NCBI GenBank assembly: GCA_900313875.1
Contig: OMSY01000061.1
Location: 1-7,455 of the forward strand
Direction: 5' to 3'
From: an uncultured Actinomycetes bacterium
Lineage (GTDB): Bacteria; Actinomycetota; Coriobacteriia; Coriobacteriales; RUG844
DNA length: 7,455 nucleotides
The position numbers were made by a program, and so were the translations under genes. A model generated the notes under the pieces. The model made no database searches. It worked only from the letters and a program-made list of their open reading frames with translations, and was not told the DNA's origin. The number at the start of each line of letters is the position of its first letter. The stretch's first letter is position 1. Shown here piece by piece: positions 1 to 6,495 of the stretch.

Positions 1-701
1 CTGAGATGGTTGCAGAGGAACTCGCGCTCCTGATACGCGTTGAACAGGCAGGATTCCCAGGTCTGCTTCGCCTGCGGTTCGTTCTGCACGGTGATGCGCC
101 CGATATCGATGCCCTCCTCGCGGTAGGCAAGGAGGTAGCGTGCGATCATCCGCGCCCAGATACCGTACGCCCCATGCTTGAGATAGCCACCCGCCTTCAT
201 GCTGCCGTTCGTCTTCGCCCAGGCAGGGGGGCTCCAAGGGCTTGCAAGGAACTCGAGCCCGGGGTTGACCTCCTGCGCCGCCTTGATGAGCGGGAGGACA
301 TAGGAACGGTCACCCTGGATGGAGAACGTGTCGAGCCATACATCGGATGCGTCCTCGACATAGGCACGTGGGCCCAAGGAGAAGTCACAGCTCTGGATGC
401 TCGTACGGGCGAGGTTGTAACGGTTACCCTTCTGGCCGAAGCATGCCGCGACGAACTCGCGTTGCAGCCGTCCATCCATATGGGAGAACACATATCCAGC
501 AGCCTCGGTCAGGGCACCACCGAAACCGAGGACCGGTTGATAGAGCACATCGGGATAGACCTTCACCAGGCGCATCTCCGGTATCGCGGAGATGAAACGC
601 GACTGTACCCTCCTGCGAAGGAACCTGTTGTGCTTGTCTGTGAGATATGCATCCATCACCTTGGAATTGTACCCCACGGGCGCCCAATGAACGGACCACA
701 T
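1..701 (-). CDS. Glycoside hydrolase family 30 (glucosylceramidase-like), partial: C-terminal part beyond the left edge
   Basis: The minus-strand frame is open from a TAA at 735-737 to the left edge and gives 233 codons of a GH30 enzyme, a retaining beta-glycosidase of the glucosylceramidase clan (GH-A). Family motifs appear in order. GFGGALTEAA is at about residues 59-68. RTSIQSCDFS (99-108) matches the family R-x-x-I-x-S-C-D-F-S block. SPWSPPAWAKTNGSM starts at 154. VQNEP, with E208 the expected general acid/base, is followed by QTWESC. The nucleophile Glu and the C-terminal beta-sandwich lie outside the window. I see no signal peptide at the N-terminus, so the enzyme is probably cytoplasmic and would act on an imported glucoside or other beta-glycoside; the substrate cannot be read from this part. 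The start is uncertain: ATG 701 has only a weak GACGGG upstream, and ATG 656 (just after AAGGTG) is an alternative that also keeps all motifs. It is divergent from the AEC transporter gene. Confidence 0.88.
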   Translation of the reverse strand, partial: MWSVHWAPVGYNSKVMDAYLTDKHNRFLRRRVQSRFISAIPEMRLVKVYPDVLYQPVLGFGGALTEAAGYVFSHMDGRLQREFVAACFGQKGNRYNLARTSIQSCDFSLGPRAYVEDASDVWLDTFSIQGDRSYVLPLIKAAQEVNPGLEFLASPWSPPAWAKTNGSMKAGGYLKHGAYGIWARMIARYLLAYREEGIDIGRITVQNEPQAKQTWESCLFNAYQEREFLCNHL

Positions 702-823
702 GCGGGAATACCCGTCGTCGCATGCGCTACAGCGTTACACTTGCAAAACGGTCATCATGCTGGAAGCCATGACACCCACAGGAGTGCAGGCGGCAAGGAC
801 AGGTCAGGGAGGTTCGGGACCCC
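702..823. promoter_or_regulatory. Divergent intergenic region between GH30 and AEC genes
   Basis: These 122 bases must carry the promoters of both flanking genes. A small inverted repeat, CGCT-AC-AGCG, lies at 725-734, next to the GCATGC palindrome at 720-725. A TACACT (736-741) could serve as a plus-strand -10, but I find no good -35 partner. AGGGAGG at 806-812 is the likely ribosome binding site of the AEC gene, 11 bases before its ATG. No promoter here is strong enough to name with certainty. Confidence 0.3.
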
Positions 824-1786
824 ATGCAGGTGTTCGGACATGCGGTCACGCAGATGCTCGTGCTCGTGCTGCTCATGGCAGCGGGCATCGTGCTGCGTAG
901 GCGCAGGTACCTGAACGACGGTTTCGATGCGCGTCTCACGCGTATCGTGATGGACCTCGCACTGCCCGCCATGATCGTCTCGTCGGTCCTCTCGAGCGAG
1001 AGCCTCCCGGAAACGGGCACCATCCTTCAACTCGTCGGCCTCTCCTTCCTCTCCTACACGCTGGTCGCGGTCGTGGCGAGCCTCGTCTCACGGCTCTTCC
1101 ACGGAGCCTCCCCCAGCGAGCAGGGGGCACATGCCTTCGTCATCACCTTCGGGAACGTCGGCTTCATGGGGTTGCCGGTGCTCAACGCCATCTTCGGACC
1201 GCAAGCCGTCTTCTACGGGGCGGTCTACAACATCCCGTTCAACATCTTCGTCTTCACCATCGGCATCTGGATGATCGGACGTGGGAAGGAGGGGCCTGCA
1301 GGGAAGCAGGACCCCATCGGCACGCGCGCACGGAACCTCCTGCGCAGCGTGTTGAACCCGACCCTCGTCTCCTGCTTCGTCGCCATCGCACTTGCACTGC
1401 TGCACATCACCGACCACGAGGGGGTCATCGGTCTCACCTGCAGGTATCTCGGCAATCTCACCGTCCCGGCATCGATGCTCGTCATCGGCTCCACCCTCGG
1501 CAAGATGTCGGTGAGGTCGATGCTCGACCGGGTGTCCCCTTATGCGTCGAGCTTCCTCAGGCTCGTGGCGGTCCCGGTGCTCGTCTTCCTCGCCTTCCGT
1601 CCGTTCGTCACCGACCCGCTCGTCCTCGGCGTCATCACGGTCACCGCGGGGATGCCCTGCGCCTCGCTGGGGACGATGCTCTCCATCACCTATGGAGGTG
1701 ACACCGCGACGATCACACGGGCGACCTTCATCTCGACCGCCTGCTCGGTGCTCACGATCCCGCTGCTCGTGCTCCTGCTCACCTGA
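824..1786 (+). CDS. AEC-family (auxin efflux carrier type) transporter
   Basis: This 320-residue integral membrane protein has the length and pattern of the bacterial AEC family (BART superfamily): ten hydrophobic segments in two five-helix halves. The N-terminus shows the family layout of a first helix (about 9-24), a basic RRRR stretch, then LPAMIVSS (47-54). The first half carries the FGNVGFMGLPV motif (109-119). The second half has LNPTLVS (177-183), NLTVPASMLVIGSTLG (211-226) and AGMPCASLGTM (275-285). Bacterial members move small organic anions such as malate or malonate, or other metabolites, as secondary carriers. The substrate and direction cannot be assigned from sequence, and the name auxin carrier should not be taken literally. 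ATG 824 follows AGGGAGG by 11 bases; an in-frame ATG at 854 is possible but would cut into the first helix. The gene is monocistronic, divergent from GH30 and convergent with the ABC permease. Confidence 0.9.
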   Translation: MQVFGHAVTQMLVLVLLMAAGIVLRRRRYLNDGFDARLTRIVMDLALPAMIVSSVLSSESLPETGTILQLVGLSFLSYTLVAVVASLVSRLFHGASPSEQGAHAFVITFGNVGFMGLPVLNAIFGPQAVFYGAVYNIPFNIFVFTIGIWMIGRGKEGPAGKQDPIGTRARNLLRSVLNPTLVSCFVAIALALLHITDHEGVIGLTCRYLGNLTVPASMLVIGSTLGKMSVRSMLDRVSPYASSFLRLVAVPVLVFLAFRPFVTDPLVLGVITVTAGMPCASLGTMLSITYGGDTATITRATFISTACSVLTIPLLVLLLT

Positions 1787-1815
1787 CGCCGCACGGCGCC
1801 GACATCGTATGGGCC

Positions 1816-1832
1816 CCGTCACGACGTGACGG
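1816..1832. terminator. Perfect palindrome between convergent genes, possible bidirectional terminator
   Basis: CCGTCACG-A-CGTGACGG reads the same on both strands around one central base. As RNA it would form a 7-bp stem with a GAC loop. It sits in the 59-base gap between the AEC stop (1786) and the permease stop (1846), the right place to end both transcripts. There is no T-tract on either side, so it is not a classical intrinsic terminator. A protein-binding site is an alternative. A weaker CGCC-GCAC-GGCG hairpin lies at 1787-1798. Confidence 0.4.
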
Positions 1833-1845
1833 ACGCCCGGGAGCA

Positions 1846-4293
1846 TCATTCCTGCACCTTGAGCGCCAACGAGAAGGGAACCTTGCGGATGCGCCGCAGG
1901 TGCAGGACCGCCACGAGCGCATAGGAGATGGTTCCGCAGAGGATGACGAGGGCGAACCGGCTCATCGGGATGGTGAGTGGGAAGTTCCCGCTGTAGAACA
2001 TGAACAGGACCTTCACCAGGACCACCATGAACCCATAGACGAGCGGCAGGCTCAGGAACAACGAGATGACGACCGCCACCGTGATGGAACGGATGTAGAG
2101 CTTCCCGACCTCGTCGTCGTGATACCCGAACACCTGCATGTACGAGATGACACGCGCACTGCGGTCGATGACGGTCTTCGTGAGCAGGAAGATGAGGATG
2201 AGGTAGATGGGCACGGCGAGCACGACGATCATCGAGATGATGTCCCCCAGCGAGTCCTCGAGCTGCGTCGAGATCGTGAGCATGGCATCGGGGGTCAGGT
2301 CGTTCGCAACGTACCGCGCGTCGATGTTCAGGGGTTCATCCGAGACATAGCCGTTGAAATAACCGTCATCGTTGTCGAAGAGCCCGTTGAACGTATCGAG
2401 GCTCATGTACACCGACAGGTCGGTCCTCGATGACGTGGCCGCAGTGGGTGTGAGGACATAGCGGTCGTCCGTGACCTTGTTCTTGAGCTCGACCGGCTGA
2501 CCGACCTTGACCTTGGTCTTCTCGAGCACGCCCTTGCCCACCACGACCCTGCCATCCGAGACATCGATGTCCGGCCAGTAACGGGACCCCTCCTGGATAC
2601 CGTAGACGGAGACCGTCTCGAACCGACCGCCCAGCTTCCGCTCGATGCCGAGCTGCGCCACCCCGATCTTCTCAGCCTGCGCGATGGCCTCCTCGGTGTT
2701 GTCAAGGGTGTTCACCCTGTTCGCCCCGGGCACGATGGTGCTCGAGAGGAGGAGATCGCCGATCATGCCCTCATCACCGAGGATGTCCGCCATGCTCTCC
2801 GCGGTGGCGATGCGCTCGGCAGCGGCATATGCCCTGCGCTCGGAATCCGAACCGTCGATCTCGACCGGTGCCTTGAGGATGTATCGATGTTCCGACACCA
2901 TGTCCGAGCTGAGCGACTCGGCATAATGCGCCACCGTGGGCATCAGGCAGAAGCCGAACAACAGGAGCAGCGAGGCGAACATGATACCGAAGAACAACGT
3001 CACGAAATGCGAGGCGTTGCGGAACAGGACCCGCAGCCTGAAGCGGTTCACGTACCCCATTCGTTCAGGGAAGCGCGGCATCCTCCGCAGCCCCTTGCCC
3101 GTCACCTCATGCCGCAGGAACTGGAGGGGCGTGAACTGCAGCTTGCGCGAAAGGCCGATGAAGGTGATGGTGACGAGCATCACGAAGGGCAGAACCACGG
3201 AGAACAGGATCACACGCGGGTTGAAATGCGCTTCATACGGGGGGAGGCCGTAGCTGTTGTAGTAGAGACCCTGCATGGGACCCGCAAGCACGGTGACACC
3301 GAGCAGCAACCCGAGCAGGCTGGCGATGGCACCGATGACCGCCGGCAAGGTCAGATAATGCCGCAGCAGCTCACCCTTGCGGTACCCGGAGGCGAGCAGC
3401 GTACCTATGACGGCGCTCTCCTGCTCGATCGTCGCACCGGTGAGCACGACGAACACGAACGCCATGATGAGGATGAGCATGAACTGGAGCACGATCCACA
3501 TGGCCTGGTCGCCCTCGACATCATCGAGCGCATACGTGATGCCCTGATTGTCATCCGCATCGATGAGGTCGTCGAGCACGACGCCCTTGTCCGCAAGCCT
3601 CTCGGCGAGCCGCGTCTCGAGGTCCGCCCGGTCGGCACGCGACATCCCACGATCGTCGAGCACGAAGGAATAGGAGAAGCGCTCGCCGTTGCCGCGGAAC
3701 CCCTCATGGGCGCCAGGGGTCACCTGCGCGACGCTGAACGTGAGCGCGTTGAACAGGAAGTCATCGTTGTCCACGAACAAGCTCTGGTAGTCAGGAAGGG
3801 ACATCGTTCCACAGATACGGAAGGGTCTCCCATCGACGGACACGGTATCACCGATATGCAGGTCGTTGTTGTTCATGAAGACGCGGTCGAGCGCGATCTC
3901 ATCATCCGCAGCAGGCGCCTGTCCCTCGGCATAGGCGGCGAGGTTGACGGAGGAGCGGTTGGCATAGAGACGCACGGTGATGGGATTGTCGTGCGTTTCC
4001 CTCCCATCGATGACGAGCGGCAGGTCATACGAGAAGTCAGGGTAGACGGTCATCCCAAGCCTCTCGACCGACCGGAGGGCCGAGGTGTTGATTTCGAAAT
4101 CTGAGATGAAGCGACCATCCTCGACATGGTACCTGTCACGGATGCCCTCACCGAGGGTCTGGATGCTGGAGGCGGCGAGGAGGAATCCCGAGATGAAAGC
4201 GATGGAGACGGTCATCATCAGGAAGATACCGAAGTATTTGCCCAGATTGCCACGCAGCTCCCGCGGAAACCTCCTCACAAGTGGTGAGGACAT
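1846..4293 (-). CDS. ABC transporter permease, FtsX/MacB-type, eight membrane helices, no adjacent ATPase
   Basis: This is an 815-residue permease with a duplicated FtsX layout. TM1 is at about 18-43, followed by a roughly 215-residue extracytoplasmic domain. TM2-TM4 are near 264-288, 315-338 and 360-382. TM5 (about 430-453) is followed by a second roughly 225-residue extracytoplasmic domain, and TM6-TM8 are near 684-706, 736-764 and 780-798. Both halves carry the cytoplasmic loop after the helix (ESAVIGTLLASGYRKGELL near 292-310; ARVISYMQVFGYHDDEV near 713-729) that contacts the ATPase in this superfamily. Related Gram-positive permeases export or extract peptides, lipids or antibiotics, or transmit mechanical force, rather than import. 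Substrate unknown. The frame can be extended to a GTG at 4299, but AGGAGG at 4299-4304 overlaps that codon and lies 5 bases from ATG 4293, so 4293 is the start. No ATP-binding subunit or accessory protein lies beside it, so the ATPase must be encoded elsewhere. Confidence 0.92.
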   Translation of the reverse strand: MSSPLVRRFPRELRGNLGKYFGIFLMMTVSIAFISGFLLAASSIQTLGEGIRDRYHVEDGRFISDFEINTSALRSVERLGMTVYPDFSYDLPLVIDGRETHDNPITVRLYANRSSVNLAAYAEGQAPAADDEIALDRVFMNNNDLHIGDTVSVDGRPFRICGTMSLPDYQSLFVDNDDFLFNALTFSVAQVTPGAHEGFRGNGERFSYSFVLDDRGMSRADRADLETRLAERLADKGVVLDDLIDADDNQGITYALDDVEGDQAMWIVLQFMLILIMAFVFVVLTGATIEQESAVIGTLLASGYRKGELLRHYLTLPAVIGAIASLLGLLLGVTVLAGPMQGLYYNSYGLPPYEAHFNPRVILFSVVLPFVMLVTITFIGLSRKLQFTPLQFLRHEVTGKGLRRMPRFPERMGYVNRFRLRVLFRNASHFVTLFFGIMFASLLLLFGFCLMPTVAHYAESLSSDMVSEHRYILKAPVEIDGSDSERRAYAAAERIATAESMADILGDEGMIGDLLLSSTIVPGANRVNTLDNTEEAIAQAEKIGVAQLGIERKLGGRFETVSVYGIQEGSRYWPDIDVSDGRVVVGKGVLEKTKVKVGQPVELKNKVTDDRYVLTPTAATSSRTDLSVYMSLDTFNGLFDNDDGYFNGYVSDEPLNIDARYVANDLTPDAMLTISTQLEDSLGDIISMIVVLAVPIYLILIFLLTKTVIDRSARVISYMQVFGYHDDEVGKLYIRSITVAVVISLFLSLPLVYGFMVVLVKVLFMFYSGNFPLTIPMSRFALVILCGTISYALVAVLHLRRIRKVPFSLALKVQE
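4272..4290 (-). other. Perfect 7-bp inverted repeat just after the permease start codon
   Basis: On the plus strand TCCTCAC-AAGTG-GTGAGGA is a perfect 7-bp stem with a 5-base loop. In the permease mRNA it begins directly after the AUG, covering codons 2 to 8, and lies about 8 bases from the AGGAGG ribosome binding site. A hairpin there can modulate initiation. The UCCU of its 5' arm could also pair weakly with the ribosome binding site. The repeat is seen directly; any function is inference. Confidence 0.4.
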
Positions 4294-4298
4294 CGTCA

Positions 4299-4304
4299 CC
4301 TCCT
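4299..4304 (-). promoter_or_regulatory. Ribosome binding site of the ABC permease
   Basis: A consensus AGGAGG on the minus strand lies 5 bases before ATG 4293. It overlaps the in-frame GTG at 4297-4299, so that GTG cannot be the start. Confidence 0.85.
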
Positions 4305-4308
4305 GGAA

Positions 4309-4324
4309 GTTAGACTACCCTAAC
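4309..4324. promoter_or_regulatory. Operator-like inverted repeat GTTAG-N6-CTAAC upstream of the ABC permease
   Basis: Two perfect 5-base half-sites separated by six bases lie between the candidate extended -10 for the permease and its ribosome binding site. The size and symmetry resemble operators of TetR-type repressors, which often control permeases of this class. Bound there, a repressor would block transcription just after initiation. No regulator gene is in the window, so the assignment is by position and symmetry only. Confidence 0.45.
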
Positions 4325-4337
4325 CTTTTCCATGACG

Positions 4338-4346
4338 AGGATAGCA
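4338..4346 (-). promoter_or_regulatory. Candidate extended -10 promoter for the ABC permease
   Basis: On the minus strand TGCTATCCT fits the TGn-TATAAT extended -10 form with four of six hexamer matches. No clear -35 is visible, which extended -10 promoters can lack. Transcription would start near 4331, giving a leader of roughly 40 bases that contains the GTTAG-N6-CTAAC site. Confidence 0.35.
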
Positions 4347-4418
4347 TGCTTGGCGGGAACAGGCCGGGATGTTCGGTGGCCGAGGGACCGCAGGGGCCCG
4401 ATGGCGAAGCATCATGTA

Positions 4419-4441
4419 CATCGCAAGCACCCCTCGCGATG
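4419..4441. repeat. Inverted repeat in the permease/EamA intergenic region
   Basis: CATCGC (4419-4424) and GCGATG (4436-4441) are a perfect 6-bp inverted pair with an 11-base spacer. It lies upstream of the candidate EamA promoter, so it could be a binding site for a regulator. The rest of 4345-4460 is GC-rich, with small imperfect complementarities but no RNA family I recognise. Confidence 0.25.
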
Positions 4442-4467
4442 ATTCCGTGTAACAGATGAGGGTTCGG

Positions 4468-4476
4468 TGATAACAT
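4468..4476 (+). promoter_or_regulatory. Candidate extended -10 promoter for the EamA transporter
   Basis: TGATAACAT fits an extended -10 (TG, one base, TAACAT; four of six matches). It would start transcription near 4483, about 40 bases before ATG 4523. No convincing -35 is seen. If correct, it rules out the upstream in-frame ATG at 4475 as a start. Confidence 0.35.
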
Positions 4477-4511
4477 GCATGCCAGAACACGGCCCCAGGA
4501 TATGCTGGCTG

Positions 4512-4518
4512 AAAGGAG
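4512..4518 (+). promoter_or_regulatory. Ribosome binding site that sets the EamA start
   Basis: AAAGGAG lies 4 bases before ATG 4523. The in-frame ATG at 4475 lacks such a site and would add 16 polar residues ahead of the first membrane helix. Confidence 0.75.
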
Positions 4519-4522
4519 TGGG

Positions 4523-5473
4523 ATGGCGGGAAAGGTACGAGGGGTGATATGTGCACTCATCGGTGCCTCGCTCTGGGGCTTCTCGGGTGCCTGTTCACAG
4601 TACCTCTTCTCGCATTACGCCATCTCGCCGCTTTTCCTCACGATGGCGCGCATGCTCGGCGCGGGCCTGCTGTTCCTTGCCACCCTCATCATCTCCCAGC
4701 GGGACAAGCTGCATGACATCCTCATGGACCGACCCACATGCAAACAGCTCGCCGCCTTCGGCGGTCTGGGACTCTTCCTCTGCCAGCTCACCTATCTCGT
4801 GGTCATCGGATACACCAACGCGGGAACCGCGACGGTGCTGCAGAGCCTCAACATGGTGTTCGTCGTCATCGCCACCTGCCTGCTGATGCACCGGCTTCCC
4901 TTCGCACGGGAGGTGGGCGGGCTCGCCTGCGCCCTCGTCGCCACCTTCCTCATCGCCACCAAGGGCGATCCCGGCATGCTGCACATACCCCTGGCAGGAC
5001 TCATCTGGGGCCTGGCCAACGCGTTGTCGGTGGCGTTCTACGTGATGTACCCACGGAGGATGTTCGAGCGGTGGGGCAGCTTCCCCATCACCGGACTCGG
5101 CATGCTCATCGGCGGTGTCGTGGCCGCAATCGGTTGGGTGTTCGCAGCCGCCACCGGCAAGGGACTGGATGCCGGGGTGCCGACCATCCCCCATCTCGAT
5201 GGTATCGGCCTGTTGGTGCTCGTGCTCATCGTCGTCCTCGGCACGTTCGCGTCGTTCGCGCTGTACCTCGAGGGCGTCGCCGTCGTCGGTGGGGTCACGG
5301 GAAGCCTTCTCGGCGCCGTGGAACCCGTCAGCGCCACCCTGCTCTCAGCGCTCTGGCTCGGCACCGTCTTCACCTGGGCTGACTGGCTGGGGTTGGTGCT
5401 CATGATCATGACGACCATCCTTGTGACGGGAAGACAGGCAGCGTACCGTCGGCCCCGTGCGAACCCCTTGTAG
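4523..5473 (+). CDS. EamA/DMT-family transporter, ten membrane helices
   Basis: This 316-residue protein is a drug/metabolite transporter (DMT) superfamily exporter with two EamA repeats of five helices each. Repeat one opens with GVICALIGASLWGFSG (about 7-22) and ends around residue 146 with a helix followed by ATKGD. Repeat two starts near LAGLIWGLANALSVAFYV (153-170) and closes with the diagnostic block around EPVSATLLSALWLG (about 267-280), then the last helix GLVLMIMTTILVTG. The C-terminal tail is short and basic. Family members export amino acids, nucleotide-like metabolites or drugs, or import cofactors; nothing here singles out a substrate. The start at 4523 follows AAAGGAG by 4 bases. 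It is divergent from the ABC permease, and its TAG stop is one base from the murB stop on the other strand, so any terminator must lie inside murB. Confidence 0.92.
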   Translation: MAGKVRGVICALIGASLWGFSGACSQYLFSHYAISPLFLTMARMLGAGLLFLATLIISQRDKLHDILMDRPTCKQLAAFGGLGLFLCQLTYLVVIGYTNAGTATVLQSLNMVFVVIATCLLMHRLPFAREVGGLACALVATFLIATKGDPGMLHIPLAGLIWGLANALSVAFYVMYPRRMFERWGSFPITGLGMLIGGVVAAIGWVFAAATGKGLDAGVPTIPHLDGIGLLVLVLIVVLGTFASFALYLEGVAVVGGVTGSLLGAVEPVSATLLSALWLGTVFTWADWLGLVLMIMTTILVTGRQAAYRRPRANPL

Positions 5474-5474
5474 G

Positions 5475-6392
5475 TCAGTCGAAGCCCCACATCCGGACCT
5501 CGGGTTCCAACATGACGCCGGAACGTTCATGGACCGCTTCCTGGACATCGTGTATCACCTGCAGCACCTCGACCGAGGTGGCTCCTCCGGTGTTGATGAC
5601 GAACCCGCAATGCTTCTCGGACACCTGCGCCCGACCGACTGCATGGCCGCGCATGCCGGCTTCCTCGATGAGCTTGCCGGCATAATGCCCCACGGGTCGC
5701 TTGAACGTACTGCCCGCACTCGCCATCTCCAGCGGCTGTTTCGACTCACGTCGTGCGGTCAAGTCGTCGATGCGGGCGCGGATCGCCGCCGGGTCATCCT
5801 CTTGAAGCTCGAGCGTGACCTCGAGCACGATGTAGCCGAGGTCGGACATCATGCTGTGCCGATAGCCCCATGCCGCCTCCTCGGCGGATACCTCGCGGAC
5901 ACCCTGACCGGGCACCAGGCAGCGGACACTCGTCGCGACGTCCTTGAACTCACCGTCGTAGGCACCGGCGTTCATGATCGCCGCCCCACCGATCGATCCC
6001 GGGATCCCGCTCGCGAACTCGTAACCGGCAAGCCCGGCATCGCAAGCCACCTCGGCCACTGCCTCGTTGGTCGCGCCGGCACCTGCCCTGATGCGGGTAC
6101 CATCCACCTCGATATGGGACAGGCGTTCGCCGATGCACAGCACCAGACCCCGCACGCCGGCATCTGCCACGAGCAGGTTGCTCCCCTGCCCCATGACCCG
6201 CCAAGGTACCCCGGTCGAGATGGCAGCCTCCACCGCATGCGCGACGCCCTTCGCGTCGGAGGGGGTCACGAAGAAATCTGCGGGACCGCCGACCTCGAAG
6301 GTCGTGTGCCTGGACATGGGCTCGTCACGCCGTAGCTCCTCCGGCCCGAACCATGCTTCGAGCAACTCGCCCAGCTTCCTCTCGTCACCCAC
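5475..6392 (-). CDS. murB: UDP-N-acetylenolpyruvoylglucosamine reductase (MurB), type II
   Basis: This cytoplasmic FAD enzyme uses NADPH to reduce UDP-GlcNAc-enolpyruvate to UDP-MurNAc, the second committed step of peptidoglycan precursor synthesis. From GTG 6392 it has 305 residues, the usual length for Gram-positive MurB. The FAD-binding motifs GQGSNLLV (68-75) and ASGIPGSIGGAAIMNAGAY (127-145) are clear. WGYRHS (175-180) supplies the active-site Arg. AGSTFKRP (226-233) holds S228, the expected proton donor, and LEPEVRMWG (295-303) the conserved acidic residue. It ends almost directly after this motif, as type II enzymes do. The frame extends to a GTG at 6422, but AGGGGG at 6398-6403 lies 5 bases from GTG 6392, while the upstream GTG has no site at a workable distance and sits in a hairpin. 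No other mur or cell-division gene is adjacent. Confidence 0.96.
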   Translation of the reverse strand: MGDERKLGELLEAWFGPEELRRDEPMSRHTTFEVGGPADFFVTPSDAKGVAHAVEAAISTGVPWRVMGQGSNLLVADAGVRGLVLCIGERLSHIEVDGTRIRAGAGATNEAVAEVACDAGLAGYEFASGIPGSIGGAAIMNAGAYDGEFKDVATSVRCLVPGQGVREVSAEEAAWGYRHSMMSDLGYIVLEVTLELQEDDPAAIRARIDDLTARRESKQPLEMASAGSTFKRPVGHYAGKLIEEAGMRGHAVGRAQVSEKHCGFVINTGGATSVEVLQVIHDVQEAVHERSGVMLEPEVRMWGFD

Positions 6393-6397
6393 TGAAA

Positions 6398-6403
6398 CCC
6401 CCT
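6398..6403 (-). promoter_or_regulatory. Ribosome binding site that sets the murB start
   Basis: AGGGGG on the minus strand lies 5 bases before GTG 6392 and favours that GTG over the in-frame GTG at 6422. Confidence 0.65.
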
Positions 6404-6420
6404 GCCGCAACGATACCCTC

Positions 6421-6435
6421 ACCGCTGGGAGCGGT
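6421..6435. other. Perfect 6-bp hairpin in the murB leader
   Basis: ACCGCT-GGG-AGCGGT forms a perfect 6-bp stem with a 3-base loop. On the murB side it lies about 29 bases upstream of GTG 6392. It has no U-tract, so it is not a clear terminator. It may be leader structure or a protein site. Confidence 0.35.
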
Positions 6436-6471
6436 ACCCCATCGTGAGAGTCCCTTATGAATCGACGGTCT

Positions 6472-6477
6472 ATGATA
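6472..6477 (-). promoter_or_regulatory. Candidate -10 for murB
   Basis: TATCAT on the minus strand matches the -10 consensus at five of six positions. The best -35 at 16 bases spacing is TGGAGC (6494-6499), only three of six. The leader would be about 75 bases and include the 6421-6435 hairpin. TATGAT (6471-6476) on the other strand is an equally good -10 facing right. Confidence 0.3.
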
Positions 6478-6495
6478 ACCGACCTTCATCATCGC

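Noticed and set aside
6..914. 302-codon plus-strand open frame opposite the GH30 gene
   Set aside because: Its translation has no recognisable family pattern and overlaps the AEC start, while the opposite strand has clear GH30 motifs. It is a GC-driven shadow.
1088..1849. 253-codon minus-strand open frame opposite the AEC gene
   Set aside because: Charged low-complexity shadow of a membrane protein gene. There is no ribosome binding site or recognisable fold.
2887..4104. 405-codon plus-strand open frame opposite the ABC permease
   Set aside because: The product is full of His, Glu, Arg and Asp in a low-complexity pattern typical of the antisense of a hydrophobic gene. The permease on the other strand has complete domain structure and a consensus ribosome binding site.
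4085..4459. 124-codon plus-strand frame over the permease start and intergenic region, considered as a small gene
   Set aside because: It covers the permease 5' end and the divergent promoter region, has no ribosome binding site and resembles no family I know.
4345..4460. Possible riboswitch or small RNA in the divergent region
   Set aside because: There are scattered short complementarities (for example TGCTTGGCG against GGCGAAGCA) but no consistent fold, terminator or known riboswitch core.
5457..6335. 292-codon plus-strand frame opposite murB
   Set aside because: murB is certain from its motifs. This frame overlaps the EamA stop and lacks features of a real protein.
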